Positions 23,403 through 34,414 of a stretch of 64,000 nucleotides of DNA are shown piece by piece. Source of the stretch: Apium graveolens (lineage: Eukaryota > Streptophyta > Magnoliopsida > Apiales > Apiaceae); the NCBI RefSeq assembly GCF_009905375.1, contig NC_133652.1:117658971-117722970 (forward strand). The letters run 5' to 3'. The notes beneath the pieces were generated by a model. The model saw only the letters and a list, made by a program, of their open reading frames with translations, did not search any database and was not told the origin of the DNA. Positions within the stretch are counted from its first letter, which is position 1, and each line of letters begins with the position of its first letter. The position numbers and the translations under genes are program-made.

Positions 23403-24400
23403 TGCTACTCATCTGTTAAGTTCTGATGCTAGTAAATCTGCTGAATGCACTAAGTGCTGATAAACCTCACTTATCAAAAGAAAAAAAAAGATCAAAGAAT
23501 AAAATCAGGTACTCCTTTGAGATCTAGAGTAAAAATGTGGAAGGGACGACCCAAGTGCATTGCTGGTATTAAGTAAATATGCATTAGAAAAGCAAAATAT
23601 TTTCTTGGTGACTTTTCACACTCTATGATTACTGGAGAAATACTCTGATAATAGCATAAATTCTGATAAGCGGTCGTGACTCACTTACACTGAGAAGCCA
23701 CTGTGAAATGGAATTTAAAAAGATGCATAAAATTAGCACAAAATAGTTGAGGTGGACTCAAGCATGAACTCATTCAACAGTAGGTTTCAGAATAATGACA
23801 GCTCTTTAGCAGAGTTTTAGTTATGCCTTATTTCTAAGATGTACTGAAGTAAATTAGACTTTACTCTTTGTCTGACATTTAGCTTAATGCACACACTAAT
23901 CACTCCATATGAATGATGAAAATTACTGTGGTGATCTATGTTGTTTTAGATAAACAGTCATTGTGTCACATTGCACAAATTTTGAGGACAAGTTCTGGTT
24001 GCATGTTCTACTGATTAAGTTCTGAAGAATATAACTCAGAACTTGTATGAGGACTTACTAAGATAAGCATTCTTTTTTTTAGTTAAGAAATTATGTTCTG
24101 ATGACTGTTAAGTTCTGATATAAGTCTAAGTTCTGATATTACAGTCTAATTCTTTACTTGACTTATCTATGGATAAAATTTGATAACAGTCTCGGTTCAA
24201 ACTAGAATATGTTGAAGTGGAAGATTAATAGTCACTATGGTTAGGGTTAATGGTACTCGTACTTGAACAGTCAACTTTTACTTGCTTCTTGTGCGCATTG
24301 AACCATGTTTTCTCTTTCCAATGAATGTTTTTTTTCCAAGTCTGGGGAGACGAGGTAGAATTAATTCTACCTGTCAGCATTAAATTTCTTTGTGTCTCCT
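23403..24400 (+). other. element B spacer with ATCAGAACTTA/TAAGTTCTGAT motifs
   Basis: This is non-coding sequence between the truncated RNase H and the next promoter. It carries several TAAGTTCTGAT copies or close variants (near 23417, 24015, 24107 and 24127), the same motif as in the LTR upstream region in the opposite orientation. No credible coding sequence is seen. Confidence 0.6.
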
Positions 24401-24414
24401 GGAATTCTCTTGCC

Positions 24415-24422
24415 TATATAAG
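24415..24422 (+). promoter_or_regulatory. TATA box of the small gene in element B
   Basis: TATATAAG lies 82 bp before the ATG at 24504, followed by a pyrimidine/A-rich leader. Its form and spacing look like an ordinary plant RNA polymerase II core promoter. Confidence 0.5.
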
Positions 24423-24503
24423 CAACCACTTCACATCAGCCTTCCCATCAAATCTTTTCTCACAAACTCACCTTACCTTCATACTTTTTCTTTCAAAAAC
24501 ACC

Positions 24504-24773
24504 ATGGTCAGATACAACATGTTTTTGAACTACGAAACCTTCAATATGGGGCTAAGCTGTGCTGAGTGGCAGCAGGAATGGCACGTCACTGCCATTCCTG
24601 ATGAGATATGGGACTCTGTCCCACAGGAGGTACTCACCCACCTCCTGTTCTTCTATATGGATTACCATCGCCATCTGGAGCGATTGGAGGAGGAAAGGCT
24701 GGAAGCTCTCCGCCAGCAAGAGCGAATCATTCGACTCGCCATTCTGTTTGTCGAGAGTAGGAAGAAGAAATGA
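24504..24773 (+). CDS. small open frame of unknown function in element B spacer
   Basis: An 89-codon frame begins ATGGTCAGATAC behind a TATA box. The product starts MVRYNMFLNYETF, has a Trp-rich middle (EWQQEWHVTAIPDEIWDSV), a predicted amphipathic helix around Y-M-D-Y-H-R-H-L-E-R-L-E-E-E-R and a basic end ESRKKK. It is undamaged while all larger genes of element B are broken. The GC content is higher than in the surrounding spacer. I do not recognise the family. It is absent from elements A and D, so it may be a captured host exon, an element-specific extra protein or a relic. A chance frame is possible given its size. Confidence 0.4.
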   Translation: MVRYNMFLNYETFNMGLSCAEWQQEWHVTAIPDEIWDSVPQEVLTHLLFFYMDYHRHLERLEEERLEALRQQERIIRLAILFVESRKKK

Positions 24774-25490
24774 TTTATTTTCTTCTTCCTGTTTTTCTTC
24801 ATCATCAGCCTTGCCTTGCTTCTTGAGCTAGGACAAAGGCTGTTGATGATAGGTTTAGCAGCTTAGGGAAATCTTGTACAAGTACTGATGTAATTTTAAT
24901 TTCATGAATGTATTCACTTGATATATTAATGAAATTTGTTTTTGTTTCAAGATTTTGTCTCTAAGTTATTTAATGCATTGATAAATCCTGATAAATATTC
25001 ATATTCTGATGACCATATAAATTCTGTTTTAATTTAAGTTCTGATTTTACTTTATCAGTACTTACTCATCTGATTTATCTTAGTCATTTTCACTTGATTT
25101 ATTTTCAGAATATTAATGTTGCAGTGAAAAATAATTAAATAAGTGGGAATGGTTTCAATTTTAAATTAAAACTATTTCACTTTGATTAATGGAATATCTG
25201 GGTAAGTGGAACGGTTTTTCCTTGAAAAACGGCAAGTGGGTAAGTAATGATTACTGTTTTCTCGAGCCCAGTAACTATCCGTTATTACTGCATGTCTGAC
25301 AGGTGTCCAACGGTAACATTTTTGTTCAGAGTATAAGTAAGAAAGAGAGAGGATTTTTTTTTAATCTTTTATTTCCCTTCATACTTTTTCTCTCTACTTG
25401 TTTTTACTCTCCTTCTTCTTCTACCGTTGGTTTTTCATACAGACATTTTATCAAACACCTAACAGGCACTCTTAAATCTAAATTTTTCAC
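24774..25490 (+). other. spacer before ORF2 of element B with second promoter-like region
   Basis: Non-coding sequence with ATCAGTACTTA and TAAGTTCTGAT variants near 25035-25060. A TATA-like AGTATAAGTA lies at 25330-25339, followed by a T/C-rich leader (25350-25480) up to the ORF2 ATG at 25491. The order (motifs, TATA, pyrimidine-rich leader, ATG) repeats that of elements A and D. Confidence 0.5.
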
Positions 25491-28400
25491 ATGGCACCTA
25501 AGGATTTAATCATTGATGGAGCTAAATTTGTTCCAAACAACTATGCTGCAATTCTTGATCATGTTGAAGCTCCATCTGAATTGCATTTTGTGCAAGATCT
25601 TCTTGCACACAGTGAGATTGGGTATGCATTGACCCAGCCTTCGGTCTTTTCGAGCCAACAAGTTCTGACGTTTTGGCGGACTGGGCACTTTGATAATGGT
25701 GGTACACATGGCACTCCCAGTATTGTTTTCGAAGTGGGTGATTCTTCATAAGCAGTCACTCCTGGTACAATATGCAGGGCTCTTCATCTCCCAGAAGGAT
25801 ATACCTTTTCAATTCCAGAGGAATCAGCTCTTCAGGAGTTAATGGCCAGTTTGGGATATGAACAGAGTTTGGCAAAGCTTGGGCAGTTCAAACGGGCTCA
25901 TATCAGAAGAGAATGGAGCTTCTTCTTCGACTGTATCACTAAAGCTTTTGGGAACAAGTGTTCAAATTTTGATGATCTTCCTATAATGAGTCAGCACATC
26001 GGGTATGCTATTATCAACCAAACTTATTTTGATTTTGCAACTGCTATAATTGGTTTTATTGGGGATAGGATGACAGAGGATAGGAATGGTGTTTACTTTG
26101 CTAGATTCTGTCAACTTATATATACTTTTTGTACTGATGAATCTCAATTAGTCAGTTCCTCAACTCCACCTTTCAAGGTTGCAAAACGTTACTTTAATGA
26201 CCTGATAAATGCTGACACTAAGAAATCAGTGGTTAGACCTTTACAGATTCCTCAGTCTGTAAAACAGATCTTAGTAAATGCTGATCCTGATACTTATAGC
26301 TCTGTTTATTCTGATGTCCAACCAACAACAACCACCCAAACACCACAACAACCATCAGCACCTACCACTCATTCTACTCAATCAACCCTCAGGCAATATA
26401 TCAAATCCTATCTCTCCACTTCACAGACTGTTCAACCCTCATCCTCAGCACCTACTGTGAAGCCTTCCTCTTCCAAACCTAAGAGGACAAAGACTGTTCC
26501 TCAAACACCTCAAAAGAGAAGAAGGATTTCTTTGAGAGATGAATCTGATACTGAGGAATAGGTTCCTTCTTCATAACCTGTTGTTAATGAAGCTGAGAAA
26601 GAGACTTCTCAGAAGGATTCTGGAATTGGGGGATCTAGGCTTCTCAAGAGGCTTAGAAGAATGACAGTTCCTGAAACTCCCAAGGAATCCAAATCTACAA
26701 AGAGATACAAGAAATAGAGGGCAAATAGGCCAGTTTCAGATGATGAAGAGGAAGCAGCTAAGGAAGGGGATCAAGAATCTCTGATCTCACAAGAAAAGGA
26801 ATTTGCTAAAGTCACTTCTTCTCCATCAACTCCATCTCAGGAAGCTGTTTCTGAAAAGGCCAACACACCATCTGTATCTCCTGTTGATCCAGGCACAAGT
26901 GCTGATATTGATGTTCACAACTTGGTTGTGCCTGAAATAATTCTATTAGAAGCTCCAACATCATATAATCCATCAACAACACCTGTTACTGATGTTGTTC
27001 AAACTCCAGGGTTATCTACTACACCTTCTCTACATCTAGATGCTGATGATCAGAATTTAGGTGAGCATCAGGATATGGCTGTTGATCAGAACTTAGAACC
27101 AGATCAGTAATTAGAGGATGCTGAAGCCTCCATTGCTACTCACACTGTTGTCTTATCTGAAGATACTGATTATGTAAGTTCTGATGCTGCAAATGCTGGA
27201 GATACTGGAGATGCTGCTCTAAATGCAGATGCTGATGCAGCAGGTCCTTCAGGACATGCTCCTCAATAAACTATTCTTAAGTCTGAACTTGTTAAGAAGT
27301 TTGTTACCAGAGAAGCACCAGTGCCTTGGAGTGAAACTCTTGCCGGACAGGAGTGGACTAAGGAATGGAACTCAGTCACCTGTGTTCCAACTGCACAGAA
27401 TATGGCTGAGCAATTGACAAAAGCTGATGAGATGTTAAATACTGATGATTTCAAAATACAGCTTAGAGTCACTGCATTGAGTACTAAATATTTACAAGGT
27501 CTTCATTCAAATACTCATGCAGAGTTACATCTCTTAAGGGAAGAACTAATGAAGCAAGAACAAGTTCACAAGATTGATAAGAAAAAGTTCTTCCAACCTA
27601 CCTTTGACAGATTTCTTATATTGAGAAGACTCAAGATAATCAACAAGCTCAGATTGATGATATTCTGGAAAATCAAGCTTCTCAGCAATCACAACTTAAT
27701 GAAATCCAAGCCTCAGTGGAATTGCTTGTCTCTCTTCTACTACCTGCCGATGCCAAAAAGGGGGAGAAAGTAATTAAGTCCAAATGCAAGACTGACAAGA
27801 CACTAAAAGGGAAGTATGATGAAAAGGATGATCAAGGAAACTCTGGAACGGGTAGAGGTCATAGTCAAGGTAGAGGATTCACATCAAGAAAAGCTGAAAT
27901 CACAAGTCACAGGACAAGTTCTGATACTGGGAAGAGAATTAGTTATGCTACTGGTAAAAGAATAAGTTCTGATGAACTTTTAGATCTTGATGAAGAAATG
28001 TCAAGACAGTTATTTCTTCAAGAAAATCCAGGAATGGACTTGGAGAGTTTAATGAAAGAAGAAGCCAGACTTAAATCAGGGAAAGTCACATCTAAATCTG
28101 AAGCTTCTGGTAAAAAGCCACTTCCAAAACTCAAAGGCATTGTGATAAAAGAAAGGACAATTGCTGAAGCAACATTGGCTAAATCACAACCGCAGATAGA
28201 TCCAAGATCCAAGGGTAAAGAAAAGGTTGGTGAACCTATCAAGGTTTATGTGCCTCCTGAGGATGAAGAAATTACTGATGAAAAGGATGATCTTGCTCTG
28301 ACTTCAAGAAAAGTTCTTAAAACAACCTCTGGCATGGTTCAAGTTGTTCAGAGTCAAGATAAAGTAAGTTCTGATATTTCAAAGAAGCAAGTAACCTCTG

Positions 28401-29215
28401 ACACAGCTCAAGTTAACTTGATATCAGAAGATAGACCAAAGACACTCCTACCAGGATTCACTAAAGCAAAACAGACTCAACCTTTGAAGACTGCTGCAAG
28501 TGGTTTTGAAGCTAGAGTAGTTACTGGAAAGGAAGAAAGAGATAAAACTGGATTGGGAAGTGCTGATGAAAGAAGAATACAGAACACTACCAATGATCCA
28601 ACTTCCTTGAATGAACCAGGTATTGGAGCAACTCCTGAGAGATTGAATCAACTGGAATCTGTACAAATGGTTTACCATACCTACTTGAAATAACACATCT
28701 TGTTGTACTTCATGACAGATGGTAGGGTTTATCATATAAGGCAAAATGCCATTCCATTGAAGTATTTTGAAGAATTGGAGCATGTACTATTCTTACTTCA
28801 AGTGGATGACAGATTGACATGAACTGCTGCAAACTATTTGAAGGATCAGATTCAGAGACAGAAAAGGCTTTATTCTGTTAAGTCTGACAGCACATATGTT
28901 CCAAAGTACAGAGATCACAAGGGTGATATAGTTGAAATGAAGCCCAACACTGCTCAAATTATAACTACCTTTCTAGGGTACAGGGCTGTGGAATTCAATC
29001 TTGAGTCTGATAAAGCTTATCTGATCAGACTGGATCAGGATATAAGAAAAGCAAAGATTAATGATCTCAGGGCTGCAATCTTTCAAATTGGTGAAGATAC
29101 TGCAGAGCTTAAAGATGCTAAAAGGAGGATGATTGATGAACTTAGATATGCTGAGAGATATTTGTTGAAGAACTATCTCAGGACAACTCCTGACATCAGA
29201 GAGATCAGAAGATGA
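25491..29215 (+). pseudogene. element B accessory gene ORF2 (broken)
   Basis: It starts at ATG 25491 (MAPKDLIIDGAKF). The N-terminal domain of about 240 residues contains TFWRTGHF, IRREWSFFFDCITKAF and YFARFCQLIY, matching ORF2 of A and D. A Thr/Gln/Pro- and Lys-rich linker with a basic KPKRTKTVPQ block follows, then a low-complexity acidic region and a short coiled coil before LLVSLLLPADAKKGEK (27720-27770). Next is a Lys/Ser-rich linker with repeated SSD and a C-terminal domain (YHIRQNAIPLKYFEELEHV onward) ending at TGA 29213. Stops at 25749, 26559, 26574, 26715, 27108, 27267, 28691 and 28817 plus frame changes inactivate it. No signal peptide or membrane segment is visible. Confidence 0.75.
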
Positions 29216-29412
29216 AGCCAAGTCAAGATCTACAACTGATTAAATTCTGATATCTGTACAGACTAAAGCTGTTATCAGAAGTTAAATATTGGTAAAGGAC
29301 TGTAAGTTGTAGTTATCTAGTCTAATTCTCATGCATTTGTACTTAATGTTTTTGACATCATCAAATATCTGTTAAACTTGTATATTATGCTAATTTACAA
29401 GTTGGGGGAGAT
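29216..29412 (+). other. element B 3' non-coding stretch and polypurine tract
   Basis: A short AT-rich stretch with AAATTCTGATAT near 29244. It ends in CAAGTTGGGGGAGAT immediately before the LTR at 29413, the standard Sirevirus polypurine tract. Confidence 0.85.
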
Positions 29413-30023
29413 TGTTAGATATATTTGATAATGTCATGGCTAATATGATTTATGTTTAGTTTTCAGATCTTACTTAACATGACAAATCAGTACTTAACTG
29501 GATATCAGCACTTATACTGGAAGTCAGGACTTAAGGATATCAGTACTTATATTATCAGGAGATAATCATCAGAAGTTGGATATCAGAACTTAAGTGATGA
29601 AGGACGATCAGATAAGGACAGTAGCTGATTAAAGGAAAGAAGATCGAGATAAACATAAGAAGAGATGTGCATGAAGAAGGAGTTCCGTGAAGAATGGAAT
29701 ACTTGGAAGAAAAGATATCTGATTGATATATTTTAGGAAGCAGAATTATATTCCATATCAATTAGCGATTATCTTGTAACTGTGTAGTATATAAACACAG
29801 ACATAGGGTTTACACTAGAAGTGTTATCATATTCGAGAAGATTATTCATTGTAACCCTAGCAGCTCTCGTGATATTTGTTCATCACTGAGGGGTAACAGT
29901 TCCATACTATAATAGAGTTTATTGTTTCAATAAAGTTTGTTTTCTTTTACTTAAGATATTAAAGTTCAATTTGATTATATTTTACACTGTATTCACCCCC
30001 TCTACAGTGTGTGTGACCTAACA
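29413..30023 (+). repeat. 3' LTR of element B
   Basis: The repeat is 611 bp, TGTTAGATA...CCTAACA, differing from the 5' LTR at about a dozen positions by eye. Element C reverse transcriptase sequence follows at once on the opposite strand. Confidence 0.95.
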
Positions 30024-32491
30024 TAAACCTTTTAAGCACTTTCTGGATGTATGTACCCTGGGTAAGACTTATCATTCTTCTAGATCTATCTCTATAGATC
30101 TTCATACCGAGAATGTAGGATGCTTCTCCCAAGTCCTTCATGGTGAAGTTCTTGATAGCCATACTTTGACTGTTTGTAGCATCGATATATCATTTCCTAT
30201 AAGAAGTATGTCATCCACATACAATACAAGAAATATTACCGCGCTCCCACTAACCTTCTTGTAGACACATGGTTCATCTATGTTTTTGATAAAACTAAAC
30301 TCTTTGATTGTCTCATCAAAACGGATGTTCCATCTACGAGAAGCTTACCTTAAACCATATATGGTTCGCAGCAGCTTACACACTAGGTGTTCATTTCCCT
30401 TGGAAAGAAAACCCTCTGGCTGTGTCATATACACTTCCTCCTCAAGTTCCCCATTGAGGAAGGCCGTTTTCACATCCATTTGCCAGATCTCATAGTCGTA
30501 GTAAGAAGCAATCGCAAGCAAAATCCGAATTGATTTTAACAGGCTACAGGCGAAAAAGTTTCATCAAAGTCAATCCAATGCCTTTGTTTGAATCCTTTTG
30601 CCACGAGCCTGGCCTTATAGGTCTCCACCTGGCCATCTGCTCCAATCTTTCTCTTGTATACCCACTTGCACCCAATAGGCTTAACACCTTCAGGCGCCTC
30701 AACCAGAGTCCATACTTAGTTGGTATACATAGATTCCATTTCGGATTTCATTTCACTATGCCATTTCTCTGAGTCAACACTACTCATAGCCTCATTATAG
30801 GTCACAGAGTCGTCATCATCAATGATTGACAACTCATTGTCATTCTTAATGACAAGGCCATAATAGCTCTCAGGTTGGCGAGACACTCTCCCTGTCCTAT
30901 GAATGGGCTGTTCCACAGAAGGTTGTTCAGTCTGAACAGGTGTTTCCACTTGATCCGTAGTAGTTTGTGCTTCTTGAACTTCATCAAGTTCAATTTTGCT
31001 CCCACTGTTTCCTTCAAGGATAAACTCCTTTTCCAAGAAGGTAGCATGTCTGGAGACAAACACCCGATGATCGGTGTAAAAGTAATACCCCAAAGTCTCC
31101 TTAGGATATCCCACAAAATTACATTTTACGGATCGAGATTCCAGCTTATCTGGGTCAACTTTCTTGACATAAGCTGGACATCCCCAAATCTTAACGTGTT
31201 TAAGACTCGGTTTCCTTTCTTTCCATATCTTATATGGTGTTTGAGGAACAGATTTGGAAGGCACCTTATTCAGTAAATATGCTGAGGTTTCCAATGCATA
31301 ACCCCATAGGAATACTGGAAGATTCGCATAGCTCATCATGGACCGAACCATGTCTAACAAAGTTCGATTTCTCCTTTCAGATACCCCATTTAACTGTGGA
31401 GTATATGGAGGAGTCCACTGGGAGACTATACCATTATCTTTGAGATAATCTAGAAACTCTCCATTCAAGTATTCACCACCTCGATCTGATCGAAGAGTTA
31501 TAATACTGTATTTGGTTTGTTTCTCCACTTCATGTTTATATTCTTTGAACTTTTCAAAGGCTTCAGGCTTGTGTTTCATCAAATACACATATCCGAATCT
31601 AAATCTATCATCTATGAAAGTAATGAAGTACGAAAATCCACCAATGGCTTGCGTAGACATTGGTCCACATACATCCGTGTGTACCAATCCTAGCAAATCT
31701 GCAGCCCTCTCTCCATGTCCACTAAATGGAGATTTGGTCATTTTACCCAATAGACAAGACTCGCATGTAAAATATGATTCAAAATCAAAAGGGTCAAGTA
31801 ACCCTTCCTTATGCAATGTCCGCAGTTTATTTTAACTAATATGACCTAGCCTACAGTGCCATAAATAGGTCAGATTTTCATCATCTCGTTTTATTTTATT
31901 AGTTTGTTCAATCTGAAGTAAATCATGCTCTACGTCACATACATACAGACCATTATTTAAAATGCCACGTCCAAAAAGAACATTATCTCTAAGGATAGAA
32001 CATTCATTATTCTTAATAATAAATGAAAAACCATCCACATCCAACATAGGAATAGAAACAATATTCCTCACAATAGAGGGAACATAATAACAATTATTCA
32101 AAATAATAGTCTTGCCCGTAGGTATATATAAACTAAATGATCCTACAGATATGGCCAAAACCCTTGCTCCATTGCCCATACGTAGAATCACCTCATCTTT
32201 TTCAAGAGTCCTACTTCCCTTTAGTCCTTGCAACGAATTACAAATATGAGAACCACAGGCGGTATCTAATACCCAAGTAGAAATTTGACATAGTGACATA
32301 TTAACTTCAATCATGAACATGCCTGAATCAGAAACGGTAGTCTCACTACCCTTCTTCTTCAATTCTGCAAGGTAAACCTTGCAGTTCCTCTTCCAGTGCC
32401 CCAACTTGTTACAGTAAAAACAAACAGCTAAATTTGGACCAGTCAACTTGTGAGCATCTAGTATGCTCCGGAGTGATGGTGCAGAAGACAT
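30024..32491 (-). pseudogene. element C gag-pol (broken, gag internally deleted)
   Basis: From ATG 32491 (minus) the frame starts like a copia gag (APSLRSILDAHKLTGPN) but within about 22 codons joins the zinc knuckle CFYCNKLGHWKRNC, so some 200 or more gag residues are missing. Protease follows (WVLDTACGSHIC), then integrase with the zinc region (WHCRLGHIS, CESCLLGKMTKSPF), HTDVCGPM, RSDRGGEY and GVSERRNR, and a linker. RT follows with several frame breaks, YVDDILLIGND near 30200 and NFTMKDLGEASYILGMKIY, ending at 30024 where element B starts. A stop at 31832 separates the two longest open parts. The capsid deletion and the lost RT/RNase H junction make the element non-functional. Confidence 0.82.
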
Positions 32492-34401
32492 GACGAATAT
32501 AGTAAATCTGTAAATGATAAACACATAACAACACTTAACAAATATTCAATTTCATTTCAAAACACTATATGAATCGGGTCTTTATTCATAAGTGTCTCCC
32601 ACTAGTTTATCTAATTTTTTCAACCCCCTAAGTGAAAATTAAGCATTAATAATGCTAGTGGGAATAGGGATCTTACATTCCATCACACAACCTCGGCTGT
32701 GGCACGAAACGTCATGTGATGTTCAATAGGCAGACAACTCTTGTCAATTAAATCTTATGTTATTCCCTAATATAACTTTAGCCTCTTGAATAATTGAGTC
32801 ACGGCTGTGACACGACAAACTCAATATTCTAAATCAAGTCTAACCCAACATTTCGTACAATTGAATCAGTCTCCAACGGCCCATGGCTTTAGCACGTACC
32901 GACCTTTAGATTCTAATTCAATATACACATCTCTATGTAATAGACAAGTATTTCTTATTTCGAAATCAAAGCCCTCGGCTGTAGCACGAAACGACAATGA
33001 TTTAAAAATAAGAACCACTTTCTACCATGTTGGAAGGCTATGACTGACACAAGCCCGTTGTGTCATTGGCCAATTACTACTTAATATTATTTAATTTTAG
33101 AGGGATTATATTACGTTATAATCATAATCATATTATAAAGAGATTCTTCCTTTTAAATTAAATATTTCAAATCAATAATCGATAATCAGATGATTCCCAG
33201 ATCGGGTGGAGCATTGTCAAGAGGCGTCACTTAATAACCCTTTCTTACAAATAGAAATCTGTTGTTGACAGAATCATCCTTTCTCTCAATATTGAAAATT
33301 CATATTCAATTACGTGTTTCATAAACACAAGAATCTCATGATCGTATTCATAATATTTATTGTTAAGGCAAGAAACGATTCCTATTCTAGATTTTCTAGA
33401 GCACGCCTTATATTGATTTAAGTTCACCTAAATCTATCATTGCATGGTAAACATAGGCATATATCTCATATATAAAATTAAATAAACAAGTAAATGTAAA
33501 GTGTAATAAAGTAAATGTGTTTGGTTATGGCCCCATCCTATGTGATCTTTATCAAGCTCATGATAAAGATCAAGGTCAATCTAATATGGTGATGGAAATA
33601 AATACAACTACTTATTACATAAGTCTTCTTCTTTGTTTAGACTTCTTGTATGCCTCGTCTTCTTCTTTGTATCACCTCCATTGGATAGCCTTCTTGAGTC
33701 TTAAATTAAATTACATGATTGAAAGTAAAACTAATCTAATGAACTTACAAGAATAACTCGAGTTACATTCGAGATTTATGATTACAAAGATTGACGACAT
33801 GCAAGTCGTATTTAAAACCAAAACCAAAACCATTACACTAAGGTCGAAAGGCCATAACCATCCACCATGCTCATACAACACATAAAAGCATGTTAAAAGA
33901 CATAATCTGATCTTAACATATCATATTATCCATGATCTAATCATAAAAAGAAAATATGACAAAAATCAGAAAAATCAGAATCAAATCAGAAAAACAAGAA
34001 TCACTATTTACGGGCAGCAAACGACGTCAAACGCCTTACAGACGAGTCGTTGATAGGTTTAGCTATCAGTTTTGTTCAGACGCTCGTTTACCTATGGAAT
34101 AGGGTATTCGTTTGCGTAAATCGGACACCAGACCCAGATTTCAGCAAATCTGCAGCAGGCAATTCAGATGCCGTATCTAATATGATTCTCATAATTAGAA
34201 CAAACATAAATCATGTATATATCAGTATATATACAGATTAAATAATCATCTTATGATTATACAACTCACATGAATATCATATATTCAAAACCATACATAT
34301 ATAAGCATATTATATCAACATCAAATCATGGCGAATCACGTACATGCTCATATATCGAAAACAGTTAAACACATAAATGAATTGAAAACTTTTCGCAAGT
34401 A
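32492..34401 (-). other. element C untranslated leader with repeated CGGCTGTGGCACGA motif
   Basis: A 1.9 kb region lies between the PBS and gag, AT-rich and without a believable gene. Four related blocks (CGGCTGTGGCACGAAACG near 32692, then near 32804, 32884 and 32973) recur every 80-110 bp on the plus strand. Long leaders are common in this part of the copia group and may hold packaging or dimerisation signals; that role is inference. Confidence 0.55.
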
Positions 34402-34414
34402 GCTTTGATGCTAT
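34402..34414 (-). other. primer binding site of element C
   Basis: Minus-strand ATAGCATCAAAGC directly after the 5' LTR is a variant of the TGGTATCAGAGC initiator-tRNA site with three or more mismatches. Confidence 0.5.

Larger units (their letters stand above)
18514..30023 (+). mobile_element. Sirevirus (Ty1/copia) element B
   Basis: The element is 11,510 bp with 611-bp LTRs at 18514-19124 and 29413-30023, about 98% alike by eye. Its PBS is TGGTATCAGAGC (19127-19138) and its PPT is AAGTTGGGGGAGAT. Order: gag-pol in one frame (with stops), a 2.1 kb spacer with a small open frame, ORF2, PPT. It sits in the RT/RNase H region of element C. No left TSD can be checked because the left side is rearranged. 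Confidence 0.92.
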
